A DNA stretch of 64,000 bases from Sophora flavescens (lineage: Eukaryota > Streptophyta > Magnoliopsida > Fabales > Fabaceae), in NCBI GenBank assembly GCA_030762895.1, contig CM061064.1, positions 133,989,402-134,053,401 on the forward strand, given 5' to 3'. Position 1 is the first letter of the stretch. Each line of letters starts with the position of its first letter. The position numbers and the translations under genes were made by a program. This document shows, in pieces, positions 19,865 through 30,112 of the stretch. The notes beneath the pieces are model-generated. The model was not told where the DNA came from. It searched no databases and worked only from the letters and a program-made list of their open reading frames with translations.

Positions 19865-22830
19865 TGTAACACCCTATTTTTCGTATGCTTCTTTATCAGT
19901 AAATACATGCTTTAATGTAATTATTTGTGATAAAATCCAGAAGATGATTTTATTTTAAATAAAATTATTTTCTTGTGTATTTTTACTTTATGAAGTCACG
20001 GTAAAATTTTCGGTCGAAAATTCAGACGAAAGTCGGTCTGGGTTTTCACAGCCAGTACAAGTTTACTGAGCTAGAGACCTAATCTTGACTCATGAACGAG
20101 ACGATTAGTTTTTTTATGTTTTGTGTGGGTTTGGAGTTTTTTCAAAAAATCTTGTTCGGGGCAAAATTCCGTGTTACCAGGGCGAAATCGTCGGGAAATA
20201 CGATCGGGAAAGTCATCTGATGCGCAATGGAGCAGAGCAAAGAGGGAATGGAATGACTGATGTGAAAGTTATGATACCTTTTCGACAAGCCATACTTCAC
20301 TTTTTCATCAGATCACCTTTTCTTGCATTCTCTCTCCAACCTTACCTCCACACCATACCTCCACCTTACCACACCTTACCTTCTTTCTTTCCCTACAAGC
20401 AAACCAACTTTTCTTTCTCTTCCTTCTTCCTTCCAGTCATGACCCCTTCTTATTCTCCCCCCTCTATATAAACTTCAACCTACAACACTTAATCACTTTT
20501 CTTCACTTCACACATTTCACACTTACACTTATATCCTTACTTTATCTTCTTCTCTCTTCTAAAGTTCATCTTTTTATCAAGCTTTTTACTTTAAGTTCTT
20601 CATCAAAGTTCTTCGTATTGTTGAGGGTAATGATCCTATGTTGTTTATTTTTGAAGTTCTTGTCTTTATGTTCATAGTTTTGCTTTAAGTTTCTTTAAGC
20701 TTTCAAACTACTAAAATCTCTTAAAAATTGTAGAAAACTCCGTTTGAGTTGAAACCAATTTCTATGTTCTTATTTTTACTCCTACTACAACATACTAAAA
20801 GTTTGTGTAAAACAAAAATTTCCAACCCTATTTTCTTGATGAGGCCGAAACCATGCTTTTTGGTTTTGGTGGGTTTTGGTTAACTTTGCTTGTATGGACT
20901 TGTATTTGAGTTCTATTCCAAGATGATCATGACCAAAGGCTCCTTTGTACTAAAGGATGTTAGGTTTAAGTGATTGGAAAAGTTTAGAGATTTTACACAT
21001 TTTCATGTAAAGGCCTAAAACTTTAAGTAGTTTAAGACATTGATGCTTAGTTGATGTTTCTCCAAAGTGATCATGGATTAAGGCTTCTTGATGTATAAGG
21101 ATGCTAAATCCAAGGGATTGGAAAGTTTGAAAAATTTCTAACTTTTATTTTGTATCAAGGCCTAAACTTTAAAGGTTTTTGGAAAAAAATATTAAGTTTT
21201 GTTTTCTTCCAAAATGATCATAGATTAAAGCTCCTTATAATAAAGGATGCTATGTCTAAAGTGATTGGAAAGTTTAAATATTTTTCATTAAGTTCCCTAT
21301 GATGGCCGAAACTCATATGTTTGGACCTAGGAATGTGTTGTTTTGTCCTTCCAAAATGATTAAGGATTTGAGTTTCTTTATGTTAAAGGAGGCTATGCCC
21401 AAAAGATTGGAGGATTTAAAGATTTTTAGTCTCACAAACATGTCAAGGCCGAACCTAGGTGTTCATGGCCTAAGACATTTGTTTTTTTCCTTTTTCCAAA
21501 ATGATCATGGTTTCAAGCTCCTTACTATGTATGGATGCTAACCTAAAGAGATTGGAAAGTTTAGAAATTTCTAGCCTATTTATTAGTGAAGGCCGAAAAC
21601 CCTAAGTCAAGTACTTAGTGGGATTTTTAATTCAACTTTGTTAAATGATTGGTGTTTAAGAACTTCCAGCATTTAAGGATCATAAATCCATGATTTACAT
21701 AAATTTCGGGGAAAAACCCTAATCCTAAATTATTGTCTAAACCGAACCTATACCTTGTGGTTAGTGTTCTTTGATTGAGTTTTAACTCATGATTTCATGT
21801 TTTGTAACCTTAGACTTCCATCGCCAAGCGGAGCGAGGACGTTCGTGAGCTTTTCTCTTCGAATCCGAAACTCTTAACTTCCACGTGAGGTAAGAGGGGA
21901 TTTCCTAAAGATATTCAATAACTGTATGAATGTGTGTAGGTGTTTAACTGGATATTTATATGTTGATTGAACTTACTTGGTGATCTGATGTACTTGAACT
22001 GTTATGCTATTATCTGATGTTGAATATACTTGCTCTAAATGTTATAATGCATATCTGTGATGAACTGTTTTCAACTGTGATATTAACATTGAACTGAGAA
22101 TATATACTGCTATTGATTGAAAGTTTTCTAAGCCAGACTTGTGTCTGTGCTCAACTGTTATAAGGATTAAAAACCTGAATAAGCTTTGAAGATGAAAGGA
22201 TTGGTGTTCTTTTCCAAAAGCTCTTTAACTTAAAGAACTGTTTTAAATGTTGAAATGGTTTGGTGAACTATTGTTATACAATAGCAAATTCCTTTTCGAA
22301 CTAAGTGCTTTCAAGTGAAAACTATCATGAACTATTTGGCAATGTCCTATTGGGGAATTTTTCAAAGATAAAAGTATTTCAAAGATGCTTTATAAAAGAT
22401 TTTCAAAGAAAAGGTTTTTCCTAAATGTTTTAGAAACTTTCCGATAGCCTGGATAGGTTATCGAGGATTCGGTTTTGAATTTGATTTTCACTGAACGAAA
22501 AAATAAGTACTTAAGAAAGAGAATCTAGAATGCGAGACGTCGCCTCTAGTATTCAGTTATGCGCACATGATCTTGGATCAGTGTTAATTCGGGACTATGA
22601 GTCCTATTCATGATGTTATGGACTGAGAGTCCAATTCTCGAAATCAAGGACAGTACGTTCTGATTTCATGTTCGGAGTGTTCATCACCTTTTCTTAACCT
22701 CTTTTAAAAAAAATTTAAGTACCTTTTCAGTCATTTGATACAAAAGGTTTTCTTTTCCAAAAGCGACCAACATTTTAATGTATTCTTTTCCACAAAAAGG
22801 GTAACCATGTGATGACCGAGTTTAGGGTGT
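19865..22830 (+). repeat. 3' LTR of gypsy-A (internally deleted)
   Basis: Begins TGTAACACCC; the last four or so bases before LTR-C1 resumes are lost. It keeps the TATA box (20465-20472), a leader with at least six diverged 'ggccgaa/ggcctaaa' units (about 20843-21600) and a splice-donor-like CGTGAG|GTAAGAGG at 21884-21897. It lacks the 1.42 kb corresponding to 13618-15040, which holds the LTR reading frame. The deletion ends share TTCAT, and the 5' LTR join shares CAC, as in microhomology-mediated deletion. Confidence 0.9.
20465..20472 (+). promoter_or_regulatory. TATA box, 3' LTR-A
   Basis: TATATAAA in the same context as 13461-13468. Confidence 0.55.
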
Positions 22831-22954
22831 CCATGATTTTTGTTAGATGGTTCTAGACTAGTCACTACATAGTTGTTATGTTTTATTTTCTTTACTTAGT
22901 TCTTTTTGTATATGGCCTATACTGATAAAGGTCTTTTGTATAAACTGATGATGC

Positions 22955-23020
<66 letters not shown>

Positions 23021-23201
23021 CTCTGTGTGTGTGTGTGTGTGTGTGTGTGAGTGTCAAAGTAAAAACGAAAAAAAAAATTTATCACCATTTCTGTATTAAG
23101 AAAAGTGTTAGAAAATCTTATTTTCTAAAAGTAACCAGCATAATTATAGTTTTATTTTTCGCAACAAGTTACTATGTGATGACCCAAGAAGGGCTGTCAC
23201 A
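22831..23201 (+). repeat. LTR-C1, segment 3 (3' end)
   Basis: It resumes LTR-C1 after gypsy-A and ends 'gggctgtcaca' at 23201; the minus strand of 41340-41700 has the same order, including 'tatgtgatgaccc' near the end. No primer-binding-like site follows 23201, so the LTR is probably solo or its internal region has been lost. Confidence 0.75.
22958..23049. repeat. (GT)n microsatellite
   Basis: About 29 TG/GT repeats at 22958-23015, an 'atatctc' break, then about 14 more to 23049. Open frames over it are repeat artefacts. Confidence 0.97.
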
Positions 23202-23609
23202 GTATCAAACATAATTATTTGAATTAATTTTTGTGATAATTAATATAAATTATGTATTAAATAAATATTAATGAAAGGTGAGACGATTAGCTACTCACGG
23301 CGCATCAGAGAGCGTGGATGAGGTTGCTGTCGTGATTAAAACAGATAGTGTAAAATTGTTTAATATCTAAATAAAATTAATTTTATATAACAATAATAAA
23401 ATTAATAATTTATTAAATATATGTAAATAACTAAATACTTACATAACATTTAATATAAAATGAAATAAATAATAAATAAAGATTTAATAGAGATTTATTT
23501 TTTAGACGAATACTTTGTGTATGATAGTTTCTTATGTGTTTTAATTGTTTGCCAACAATGTCAAACATTATAAGATGTCTTTGTTACTTATAGTTTTATT
23601 TTATTTTAG
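23202..23609. other. AT-rich spacer, no gene seen
   Basis: Very AT-rich, apart from 23279-23335 ('gacgattagctactcacggc'), which is less so. No reading frame, terminal repeat or known motif is seen. It may be CACTA-2 leader or older sequence into which LTR-C1 inserted. Confidence 0.4.
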
Positions 23610-24031
23610 AGTATAATTAATATGTATTTGAGAAAAACCGTAGTTTCCCGTTCAAGGTTCAATATTAATGAGTATTGTACTCGTGGTCATGGTATCGCTC
23701 ATTTTATTGAATCTTGAATTGTCCAATTGGGACCGTTTGGGAAGAAAATTTTTCTCATTTGATTTACTAATAACTCGTTGATTCTCATATGTTCAATAGT
23801 TGATGAAATTTTGGCTCGATACATTTTCTTTTGTTCTCCGGGTCCATACTTGATTGTAGTATCTTACCGCGATCAAGTCGTGTACTTGGAGACCGACGGG
23901 AAATGCTGCCGAAATTTCGTCCGCTATAACATATGAAAAGTAATGAATAACTAGATAGTACAATACGGTGGTGATTCAAGTTCATAGAATCATGTTTAAA
24001 AATACGTCAATTTATTTGACAATACAAAAGG

Positions 24032-24236
24032 ATGGAATATTATCCCTCGAACCGTAGTTGGGTGTATGATAGGAACGTGTCTGAAACAATCATTTGTAGA
24101 TGGAGTTGAGGAGTTTATATCGAAAGCCAAGCAACATTGTGATTATGCCGAAGAAGGGGGGATTAGATGTCCATGCATAAAGTGCGTTTGTACAAAGGTT
24201 TTGAGTGATGATGACGTGAAGGTACACCTATACTAA
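24032..24236 (+). pseudogene. TNPD N-terminal (Transpos_assoc) fragment
   Basis: ATG 24032 starts 'MEYYPSNRSWVYDRNVS', the usual beginning of the Transpos_assoc domain in plant CACTA transposases. A frameshift at about 24084 follows, then 'SFVDGVEEFISKAKQHCDYA', 'IRCPCIKC' (the paired Cys of the zinc-like motif) and 'DDDVKVHLY', ended by TAA at 24234-24236. The Transposase_21 domain that should follow is absent; TNPA sequence begins at once. This is exactly the part missing from CACTA-1. Confidence 0.82.
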
Positions 24237-25189
24237 GGGACATGCTCCGGAAGCGTAGGAAGAGCCAGATACGTCCGGATTACATTGGTCCCAACATCTG
24301 GTCCCAGCTATGTGCGTACTGGGACATTCCAACTTACAAGCTGAAGTGTCAGCAAGCGAAGAGGAATCGGGCTTCTGAGAAGGGTAGGAGCCTACAAACG
24401 GTGGTTCGATTAACCATATGCAACATGCCATTAACTTGGTATGCATATATAAATAATTTTATTTATAAACTTTATATTTTTATTAATAATTTATTTTATA
24501 ATTAATTGATTTTATTCGTGTGTCGTTTGTAGGAAGGAGAGCTTTTGCGGTCGGTTGATGTCCCTACAGTCTTTACATAGACCCATATACGCGGGGACAT
24601 AGGCGAGTATGTTGATGAGAGGTCCAGTTTAACTGTGGTGAGCTTTAGTGTCTTTTTACATTTATATTATATGCTATTATTATAGTTTAATAATATAATA
24701 TTTTTAATGTATTGATCGCAAGAGGAGTTCAATAACAGGTTTACTCAGGTAGCTTCCGAGGCTGCCTCTTGGTACGGTGCCTCGGATCCTTCCCAGGTGG
24801 ACCCCATCGAGGTTGAGCAACTACAGACCCAGGTGTGGATTGATGTGGCGGGCGGGAAGAAGAAGGGCCAGATTTACGGTACTGGGAGCCTAGTTCGTAC
24901 CATCCGTCGGGGGACACCGAGCTTGACCATTCGGGAGCCTACATCCTCCGACTCACAAGACACGAAGGAGGTGCAGCGACTGAGGCAGGAGGTGCAGCAG
25001 CAGAGGGAGGCAAACAAGCGCATGATGCAGCAGATGGATACATTCTCTTCGTTGATGACCGCTATGCTTGATTTTCTCCCACTGGAGAGGCGTAGTGCTC
25101 TGCAGGCGGTCCTTCATACCAGCCAGTCCTCCACTTTTACCGGTCCACCTCCGCAACAGCATGATGCCGGTGTGTCCTCCCAGCCGTAG
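24237..25189 (+). pseudogene. TNPA-like gene, CACTA-2
   Basis: The transposase_24-like core begins 'DMLRKRRKSQIRPDYIGPNI' and continues 'AKRNRASEKGRSL' to about 24438. A phase-matched intron follows (GTATGC at about 24440, acceptor 'gtttgtag' near 24532). The middle exon (about 24533-24640) has a stop where the related copy at 50190 reads 'FEQTHIR'. The last exon, from about 24722, carries 'VWIDVAGGKKKGQIYGTGSL', then a Gln/Glu coiled coil (about 24955-25060) and a hydrophobic 'MLDFLP' segment, ending at TAG 25187-25189. It is shorter at the C-terminus than CACTA-3, which has an acidic Asp/Tyr/Gly tail. Likely subterminal-repeat binding protein; broken. Confidence 0.75.
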
Positions 25190-25240
25190 CCTAATGGATA
25201 TCTTATGCCGGTGAGCTCCCCTCCGCTTGGACGATGATAT

Positions 25241-26436
25241 AATGGAAACCCTAGCTGCTGCTATGCTATTGCAAACCCAGCAGAATGCGGAGATGCTGCA
25301 GATGAACAAAGAGCAGCTAGAAATTAAGAATCAGAGAAGGGCAGTAGCAACTGAAGATGTCGTATTGACTAATTTTATGAACGGAAAGCCACCTCAATTT
25401 CAAGGAGAGTATGACCCAGAGAAGGCGGAATGGTGGATACAAGAGATCGCAATGACATTTACGACTATGCGCTGCAGTGAGGAGAAGAAAGTGACCTATG
25501 TTGCCTTCATGTTAACCGAAGGAGCAGAATTCTGGTGGAAGGGAAAGAAAAGACTATTGGAAGCTGAGGATAGGAACATTAACTGGAAGTTATTCACTGA
25601 TTGCTTTTTCGAAAAATATTTTCCTTGTCTAGTCCGAAACGAGAAGGAAAAGGAATTCAAAAACCTCAAATAAGATGTCTGTTGGTCAGTATGCTTCACG
25701 TTTTGAGACACTGATCAAGTTCTCAAAATTCTATCAAAGGTTTTCGAGTGAAGACTGGCAGTGTAGAAGATTTGAGGAAGGACTTAGGGACGAGCTGCAG
25801 AGGGCTGTAGTGTCTCTCGACATTCAATATTTCCCGGAACTAGTCGAGAGATGCAGCGCCATTGAAAGTATAGATCTGAGGATGGCCAATGAGCATAAAC
25901 AATTAAGGAGTGGAGGCCCTATTCGATCGGATACTCAAAGGAGAGTAGATAGTGGTTCTCAGAGGAGATGAGAACCATATACTAGACCAGTGCAGACAAC
26001 TGCACCAGTATCAGTTCCTATAGCACCAGTGGGTGGAACAGGTCAACAGCAGCAGACGGGCTTAGCTTGTTTCAGATGCGGGGGACCGCATTATGTGAGA
26101 GATTGTCGAGAGATGCGTGTTTGTTACATCTATGGTGAACCACATCACTTGGCTCGTGAATGTAGGCAGTGGAATATGCAACAGCCTGTAGTTGTTGGTA
26201 GAGGAACTAGTGTGCTAAGAGGTGGAGCTGGAAGAGGATTCCCAGCAGCAGGACCACAGGTGGCTAGACCTCAGGCCACTGGAAGAGTGTTCACCGTGAG
26301 GGGAGCTGAGTCCCCTCAACCTGTGAATCTTATACAAGGTATGTATTGGATATCTGGTAGACCTTGTTTGTTTATCTACGTAGCATTATATACAAGAAGC
26401 TTACTAGAAGGATTAGTTCTTGGGGATGAGGTGTAG
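25241..26436 (+). pseudogene. Gypsy-B gag, copy 1 (5' truncated)
   Basis: Homology to copies 2 and 3 begins sharply at 25241 ('aatggaaaccctagctgc'); the first about 40 codons are missing and CACTA-2 sequence precedes it. The Retrotrans_gag domain is clear ('FQGEYDPEKAEWWIQEI', 'EFWWKGKKRLLEAEDRN', 'FFEKYF', 'VGQYASRFETLIKF'). A stop at 25672 (CAA to TAA) plus a short deletion, and TGA at about 25969, break the frame. Zinc knuckles: 'CFRCGGPHYVRDC' (about 26071; the His is one place early) and 'CYIYGEPHHLAREC', whose second Cys is Tyr. It ends 'VFTVRGAESPQPVNLIQGMY' and soon TAG 26434-26436, where protease should start. Confidence 0.86.
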
Positions 26437-26916
26437 TGAGCAATCGGTTATTGAAAGAAGGGGTTTTTAAGAGAATTCATTTTAAGTACTTGATATAATC
26501 TGGAATCGTTGAATACACTCTAAGGAACTAAGATTGTGATTGGGTATATGGAGTAGGTAGTCATGGTGGTATTGATCTTGGTGCCAAATGTAAGAGTCAG
26601 ATGTTGTAATCGAGTTTTCTAGTGGACCAGTATTAAGAAGAGAGAAAGGAGTAAGTTTGGATTATGCCCTTCAAGGCACTAGATTTAAATCAAAAAGTTA
26701 AAGGACAATGAATAGGAAGTAGTGGTGGATATGTTAGAGGATAAATAGCATGTTATAAGAATGAATTATATTTTGAAGTTACCACTGTTAATTAAGGGAA
26801 GATAGCGATGAAAAATATGAGGAATGTTCATTAGATTAAGAAGCATTGGTAAGATGTTACCCAATTTTGAGTTAAGAAATTCCGAGGATGGAATTTTCTT
26901 TTAAGATGGGTAGTAA
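26437..26916 (+). other. Conserved noncoding 3' internal region, gypsy-B copy 1
   Basis: No reading frame, yet the same block follows gag in all B copies (31981-32460, 45709-46190) and, more diverged, in family D (about 58240-58690). Shared words include 'ggaatcgtTgaata', 'ttttctagtgga', 'tatgcccttcaag' and 'aattccgaggacggaatttt'. It ends in a purine-rich tract before the LTR. Possible roles are packaging, dimerisation or priming; all inferred. Confidence 0.7.
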
Positions 26917-27336
26917 TGTAACAGCCTGATTTTGATTATGCTGTTCAACCGGTTAAAATATAATTAATTATATTTTAATTTGAGAGTTAGAAAGTGTTTT
27001 TGATAAAAACTAAATCATATTCATAGTATACTTTATGGTAGAGGGTTACGATAAAATTTTCGATTGAAAATTCAGACGAAAGCAGGAAAATACAATCTGG
27101 TTCAAAATGGAGCAGATTAGGGTGCACAAAAGAAGTGAAGTGACTTGATGAGACTTGATGGAAATGGGTTATGACACACTCCAAAATTGTAATCATCACA
27201 CTTTTCAAATTATATCATATTATATTCTAAAAACCTATTTTTCTCTCTCTTCTCAAACCAAACAAGGCACAATGTCAAAACTTGCTCTCCAAGCTCATTC
27301 CTCTCTCCTCAATTTCGTGCCACTCTCTCCCTTCTC

Positions 27337-27344
27337 TATATATA
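27337..27344 (+). promoter_or_regulatory. TATA box, LTR-B1
   Basis: TATATATA in 'ccttctctatatatacacc'; the same context is at 33059-33066 in LTR-B2 and 46788-46795 (TATATAAA) in LTR-B3. The inverted solo copy at 50938-54538 has lost this segment. Confidence 0.55.
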
Positions 27345-27715
27345 CACCTCTCATTTTCACTTCATCACTTTCCTTCTCCAAAACTCCATTAAAACTTCAT
27401 CTACTTCCTTTTCTTATAAAAGTTCAAGCTCTTAAAGCTTTAGTTTTTATTCATCTTTTCTACTTGAGTTCTTCATTAAAGTTCTTCCTTATACTAAGGG
27501 TAATGCTCTCATATGAATCTTTTTGCAAGTTTCATATTTTATTTCTTAGTATGCTTTATGTGTTCTTTATGTGCTTTAAACTTCTAAAATCTCTCTAAAA
27601 TGGTAGAAAACTCCTTTTGAGTTGAAACTACTTTATATAGTCTTGTATTAACTTATATTTTCACATACTAAGAGGTTGTGTAACACAAAAATCTTTGCCT
27701 ATCTCTTCCTATGAA

Positions 27716-28650
27716 GGCCGAAGCTATGCATATATGGCCTAGGAGGTTTTTGCTTCAACTTTTGGAATATGATCATGTGTTTGAGTTTCTAACTATTCCT
27801 TGATCTTAAATCTATAAATCTTGGAAGGTTTGATAGCTTGTTTTCCTATGATGACTGAAAATATGTATAAGTAAGCCTAGGATACTATGTTTCAACTTTC
27901 CAAGTATGATCGTAGATTTAGAACTCTTAATACCTTGTGATTCTAAACCTAAGAGTTGTTATCAAACAAAGAATATTTTTCTTCATTATCCTATTTAGGC
28001 CGAAACTTAAATGTTTTAGAGCAAGGATGTTTGAGTTTCATTTTCCAAAATGATCATGGACTAAGGCTCCTTTATATAGAAGGATGCTAAGTCTAAGAGA
28101 TTGGAATGTTAAAGGATTTCTAACTTGTTTATTCTATGTTATTGAAACTAGGATGTGTTATTTCTTATTTTCCAAAATGATCATGGACTTGAGCTCCATA
28201 AGTTATTCGGAGGCTAAGTCTAAGAGATTGGAATGTTTAAGTTTCCATTGTTTTCCAAAAATGATCATGGACTTGAGCTCCATAAGATATTTGAATGCTA
28301 AGTCTAGGAGATTGGAAGGTTTAGATATTTCTAGCCTATAAATCCTATGAAGGCCGAACCTAGAAGGTTATGGACCTAGGATACTTCGTTTTTTATTTTC
28401 CAAAATGATCATGGACTTGAGCTCCTTAATACATTTGGAGGCTAAGTCTAAGAGATTGGAAAGTTTAAAGATTTCTAGCATGTTTATCCTATGATGGCCG
28501 AACCTATGATGGTTATGAACCTAGGATGTTTTGTTTTCATTTTCCAATATGATCATGGACTTAAGCTCCTTAATACATTTGGATGCTAAGTCTAAGAGAT
28601 TGGAAAGTTTAAAGATTTCTAGCCTATGTTGTAATACAAGGCCGAAACCT
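27716..28650 (+). repeat. Diverged tandem modules in the LTR-B1 leader
   Basis: Units of roughly 110-170 bases, each with 'ccaaaatgatcatgga', 'gagctcc', 'gctaagtctaagagattgga', 'agatttctag' and 'aggccgaa'. At least six are visible in LTR-B1; matching series occur at 33434-34370, 47160-48090, 52900-53930 (minus) and, more diverged, in LTR-A (20843-21600) and LTR-D (59940-60240). Confidence 0.75.
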
Positions 28651-29445
28651 ACCCTAAGTGGTTGGATGATTTTTATTCCATATCTTCAAGTTATACAATT
28701 TATCTAAGTTACCTAGAACCTAAGTGATAAGTATGCAAAGGCTTATGTTGACAAAATAATCCTAACTCTAATTTGAATTAAATGGCCAAACCTAGCCTAA
28801 AGAGAACATAGATGAGTTTGTTTGATTTATTGGTTATTATGATGATCGGTTGAAGGTGGAGTTAGTACTTTGTGGTGTGACAACGAGGAGCTTCGAGTTC
28901 CGGAGTTCGGTGATAACCCAGGTGGGGGAAAGAACCAACCTATCGTCGGAATGGATAAGTAGTAGATTATATAATAATTATGTAGGGCGACCTAAACCCT
29001 ACTAGTAATCGAGTAATCGACAAGACCAAAATCACATTGGAAACCTTTTCTGAAAAACCAATGGTGATTCGAGGATTGTAGGTTACCGACATTAGGTTGA
29101 TTTTATATTGTTGATGGTCGATTTGAGCTTATTACCTTGATTGAATTGATTTTGTACTATGTTGGTGATATTGGAATATTTTGATTGATATTATGTTATG
29201 CATGATCACCCTGGTTTTTATTATTATGCTTAGTGGATTTTAAGCAAAGATATATATGTTGCCTAAGAGATGATTGTTTTGGGTGTGAGGATAATGATGA
29301 TTTAGAAGTGCCTAACCTAGATGATGTATGTTAAAGAGATGTTATGGCATAGAATATGTGTAAAGTTCTAATGGAAGGTTAAGGTATTAGGATGTTGTTA
29401 AAACGGGTCGGTGAGATTCAAGTATAGGTGTTGTTGTCCAAAACC

Positions 29446-29612
29446 GTGTATTGGTAATATAATACACAAGGACAAAAGTGTATTGGTAATATAGTACACA
29501 AGGACATCTGTGTATTGGTAATATAATACACCGTGTATTGGTAATATAATACACGTAAAACACTTCTGTGTATTGGTAATAAAATACACCGTGTATTGGT
29601 AATATAATACAT
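29446..29612. repeat. Palindrome array, 6 units (LTR-B1)
   Basis: Six copies of gtgtattggtaatataata followed by cac; each unit is an imperfect palindrome (GTGTATT ... AATACAC) that can form a small hairpin. Spacers are variable, with 'aaggaca' or 'gtaaaacactt' between some units. Confidence 0.92.
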
Positions 29613-29955
29613 GTAAAATCTAGAGTTCTCGCGAGACCGCTTCCATCTTAGGGAATGGGGGTGGAACACCTTCACGGGAATGGAGGTGTGCACTAGGTGG
29701 AACATCCTAACGGGAATGAGGGTGTTCCCCGATGCAAATGAGGGATGGTGACAGGAATGGTAGTGGACACGATAACGCAAAGACATGGTGACAGGATTAG
29801 AGAGGTTACATTAAAATAAAGTGTCAGATTGCCTGAGAGTAAGGGTAGAGGATGATATATAATTACCTGAGGATGATTCGTTAGTTATGTTTGTTGATTA
29901 TCTGTGACAATTACTGTATAATTTACTATGACTCTTTTCCTCTTTTTGATGATAG

Positions 29956-30112
29956 AACCGTTTCTTATCTCCTGTATATTTCTGTATGTTGTATATTATC
30001 GCCTTGTGGAATCGTACGAGAAGACCCTGTGGATGAGCGTAACCAGGAAGAGTTGGATGGAATTCCCTACGAACTGGAGGCTGGAGGACGAGCTGTGACC
30101 CATGGTGATTAG
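29956..30112 (+). CDS. Short acidic ORF near the LTR-B1 3' end
   Basis: Unrecognised. It begins behind an acceptor-like 'cctctttttgatgatag' (ends 29955) and reads in one frame to TAG 30110-30112, with 'GIVREDPVDERNQEELDGIP' and 'AGGRAVTHGD'. The same peptide is kept in LTR-B2 (ends 35893), the solo LTR (minus, ends 51233) and, with substitutions, family D (56541-56643, 61541-61640). There is no ATG in the exon-like part, so it would need splicing from the leader. A donor-like CCCAG|GTGGGG lies at 28917-28927. It may be the counterpart of the larger A/C frame, but sequence similarity to that frame is limited to an acidic E-D-P stretch. Confidence 0.4.

Larger units (their letters stand above)
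12868..22830 (+). mobile_element. Gypsy-A: Ty3/gypsy retrotransposon (Tekay/Del-like), dead
   Basis: 5' LTR 12868-15208, internal region 15209-19864, 3' LTR 19865-22830. Both LTRs begin TGTAACACCC. The order gag-PR-RT-RNase H-INT is that of Ty3/gypsy; long LTRs and the INT C-terminal tail 'IPLVKVIW' with 'EATWEAED' point to the Tekay/Del chromovirus group. It sits in LTR-C1: 'gccat' precedes it, and 'ccat' follows with the last bases of the LTR and one target base deleted, so a 5-bp target duplication is still mostly visible. Stops in gag, a frameshift in PR, stops in INT and a changed RNase H residue make it non-autonomous today. Confidence 0.92.
23610..25240 (+). mobile_element. CACTA-2: internally deleted CACTA fragment
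   Basis: 23630-23860 is homologous to 4610-4840 of CACTA-1 ('gattcaatattaatgag' type block, 'ttgaatcttgaattgtcca', 'ttttgttctcc'), the leader before TNPD. It then carries the TNPD head (24032-24236) fused to TNPA sequence (24237-25189). Neither terminus is present; at 25241 it abuts gypsy-B internal sequence without a recognisable target duplication. Confidence 0.72.

Noticed and set aside
22876..23214. Long frames of alternating Cys-Val and Thr-His on both strands
   Set aside because: They are only the (GT)n microsatellite read in frame.
23893..23910. 'gaccgacggg' near 23893 as a CACTA-3-type subterminal repeat
   Set aside because: A single imperfect word in leader sequence, with no array or terminal CACTA nearby.
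27155..27598. 147-residue hydrophobic frame in LTR-B1 and its copy at 32877-33320
   Set aside because: It spans the U3/TATA region and leader start; the third copy (46606-47047) shifts frame, so open length is by chance in CT-rich DNA.
29398..29786. Overlapping frames rich in 'YYQYT'/'ITNT' on the minus strand (also 35110-35427 and 51756-52083)
   Set aside because: They are the 22-base palindrome array read through; all frames stay open because of the repeat, and units vary by non-multiples of three.
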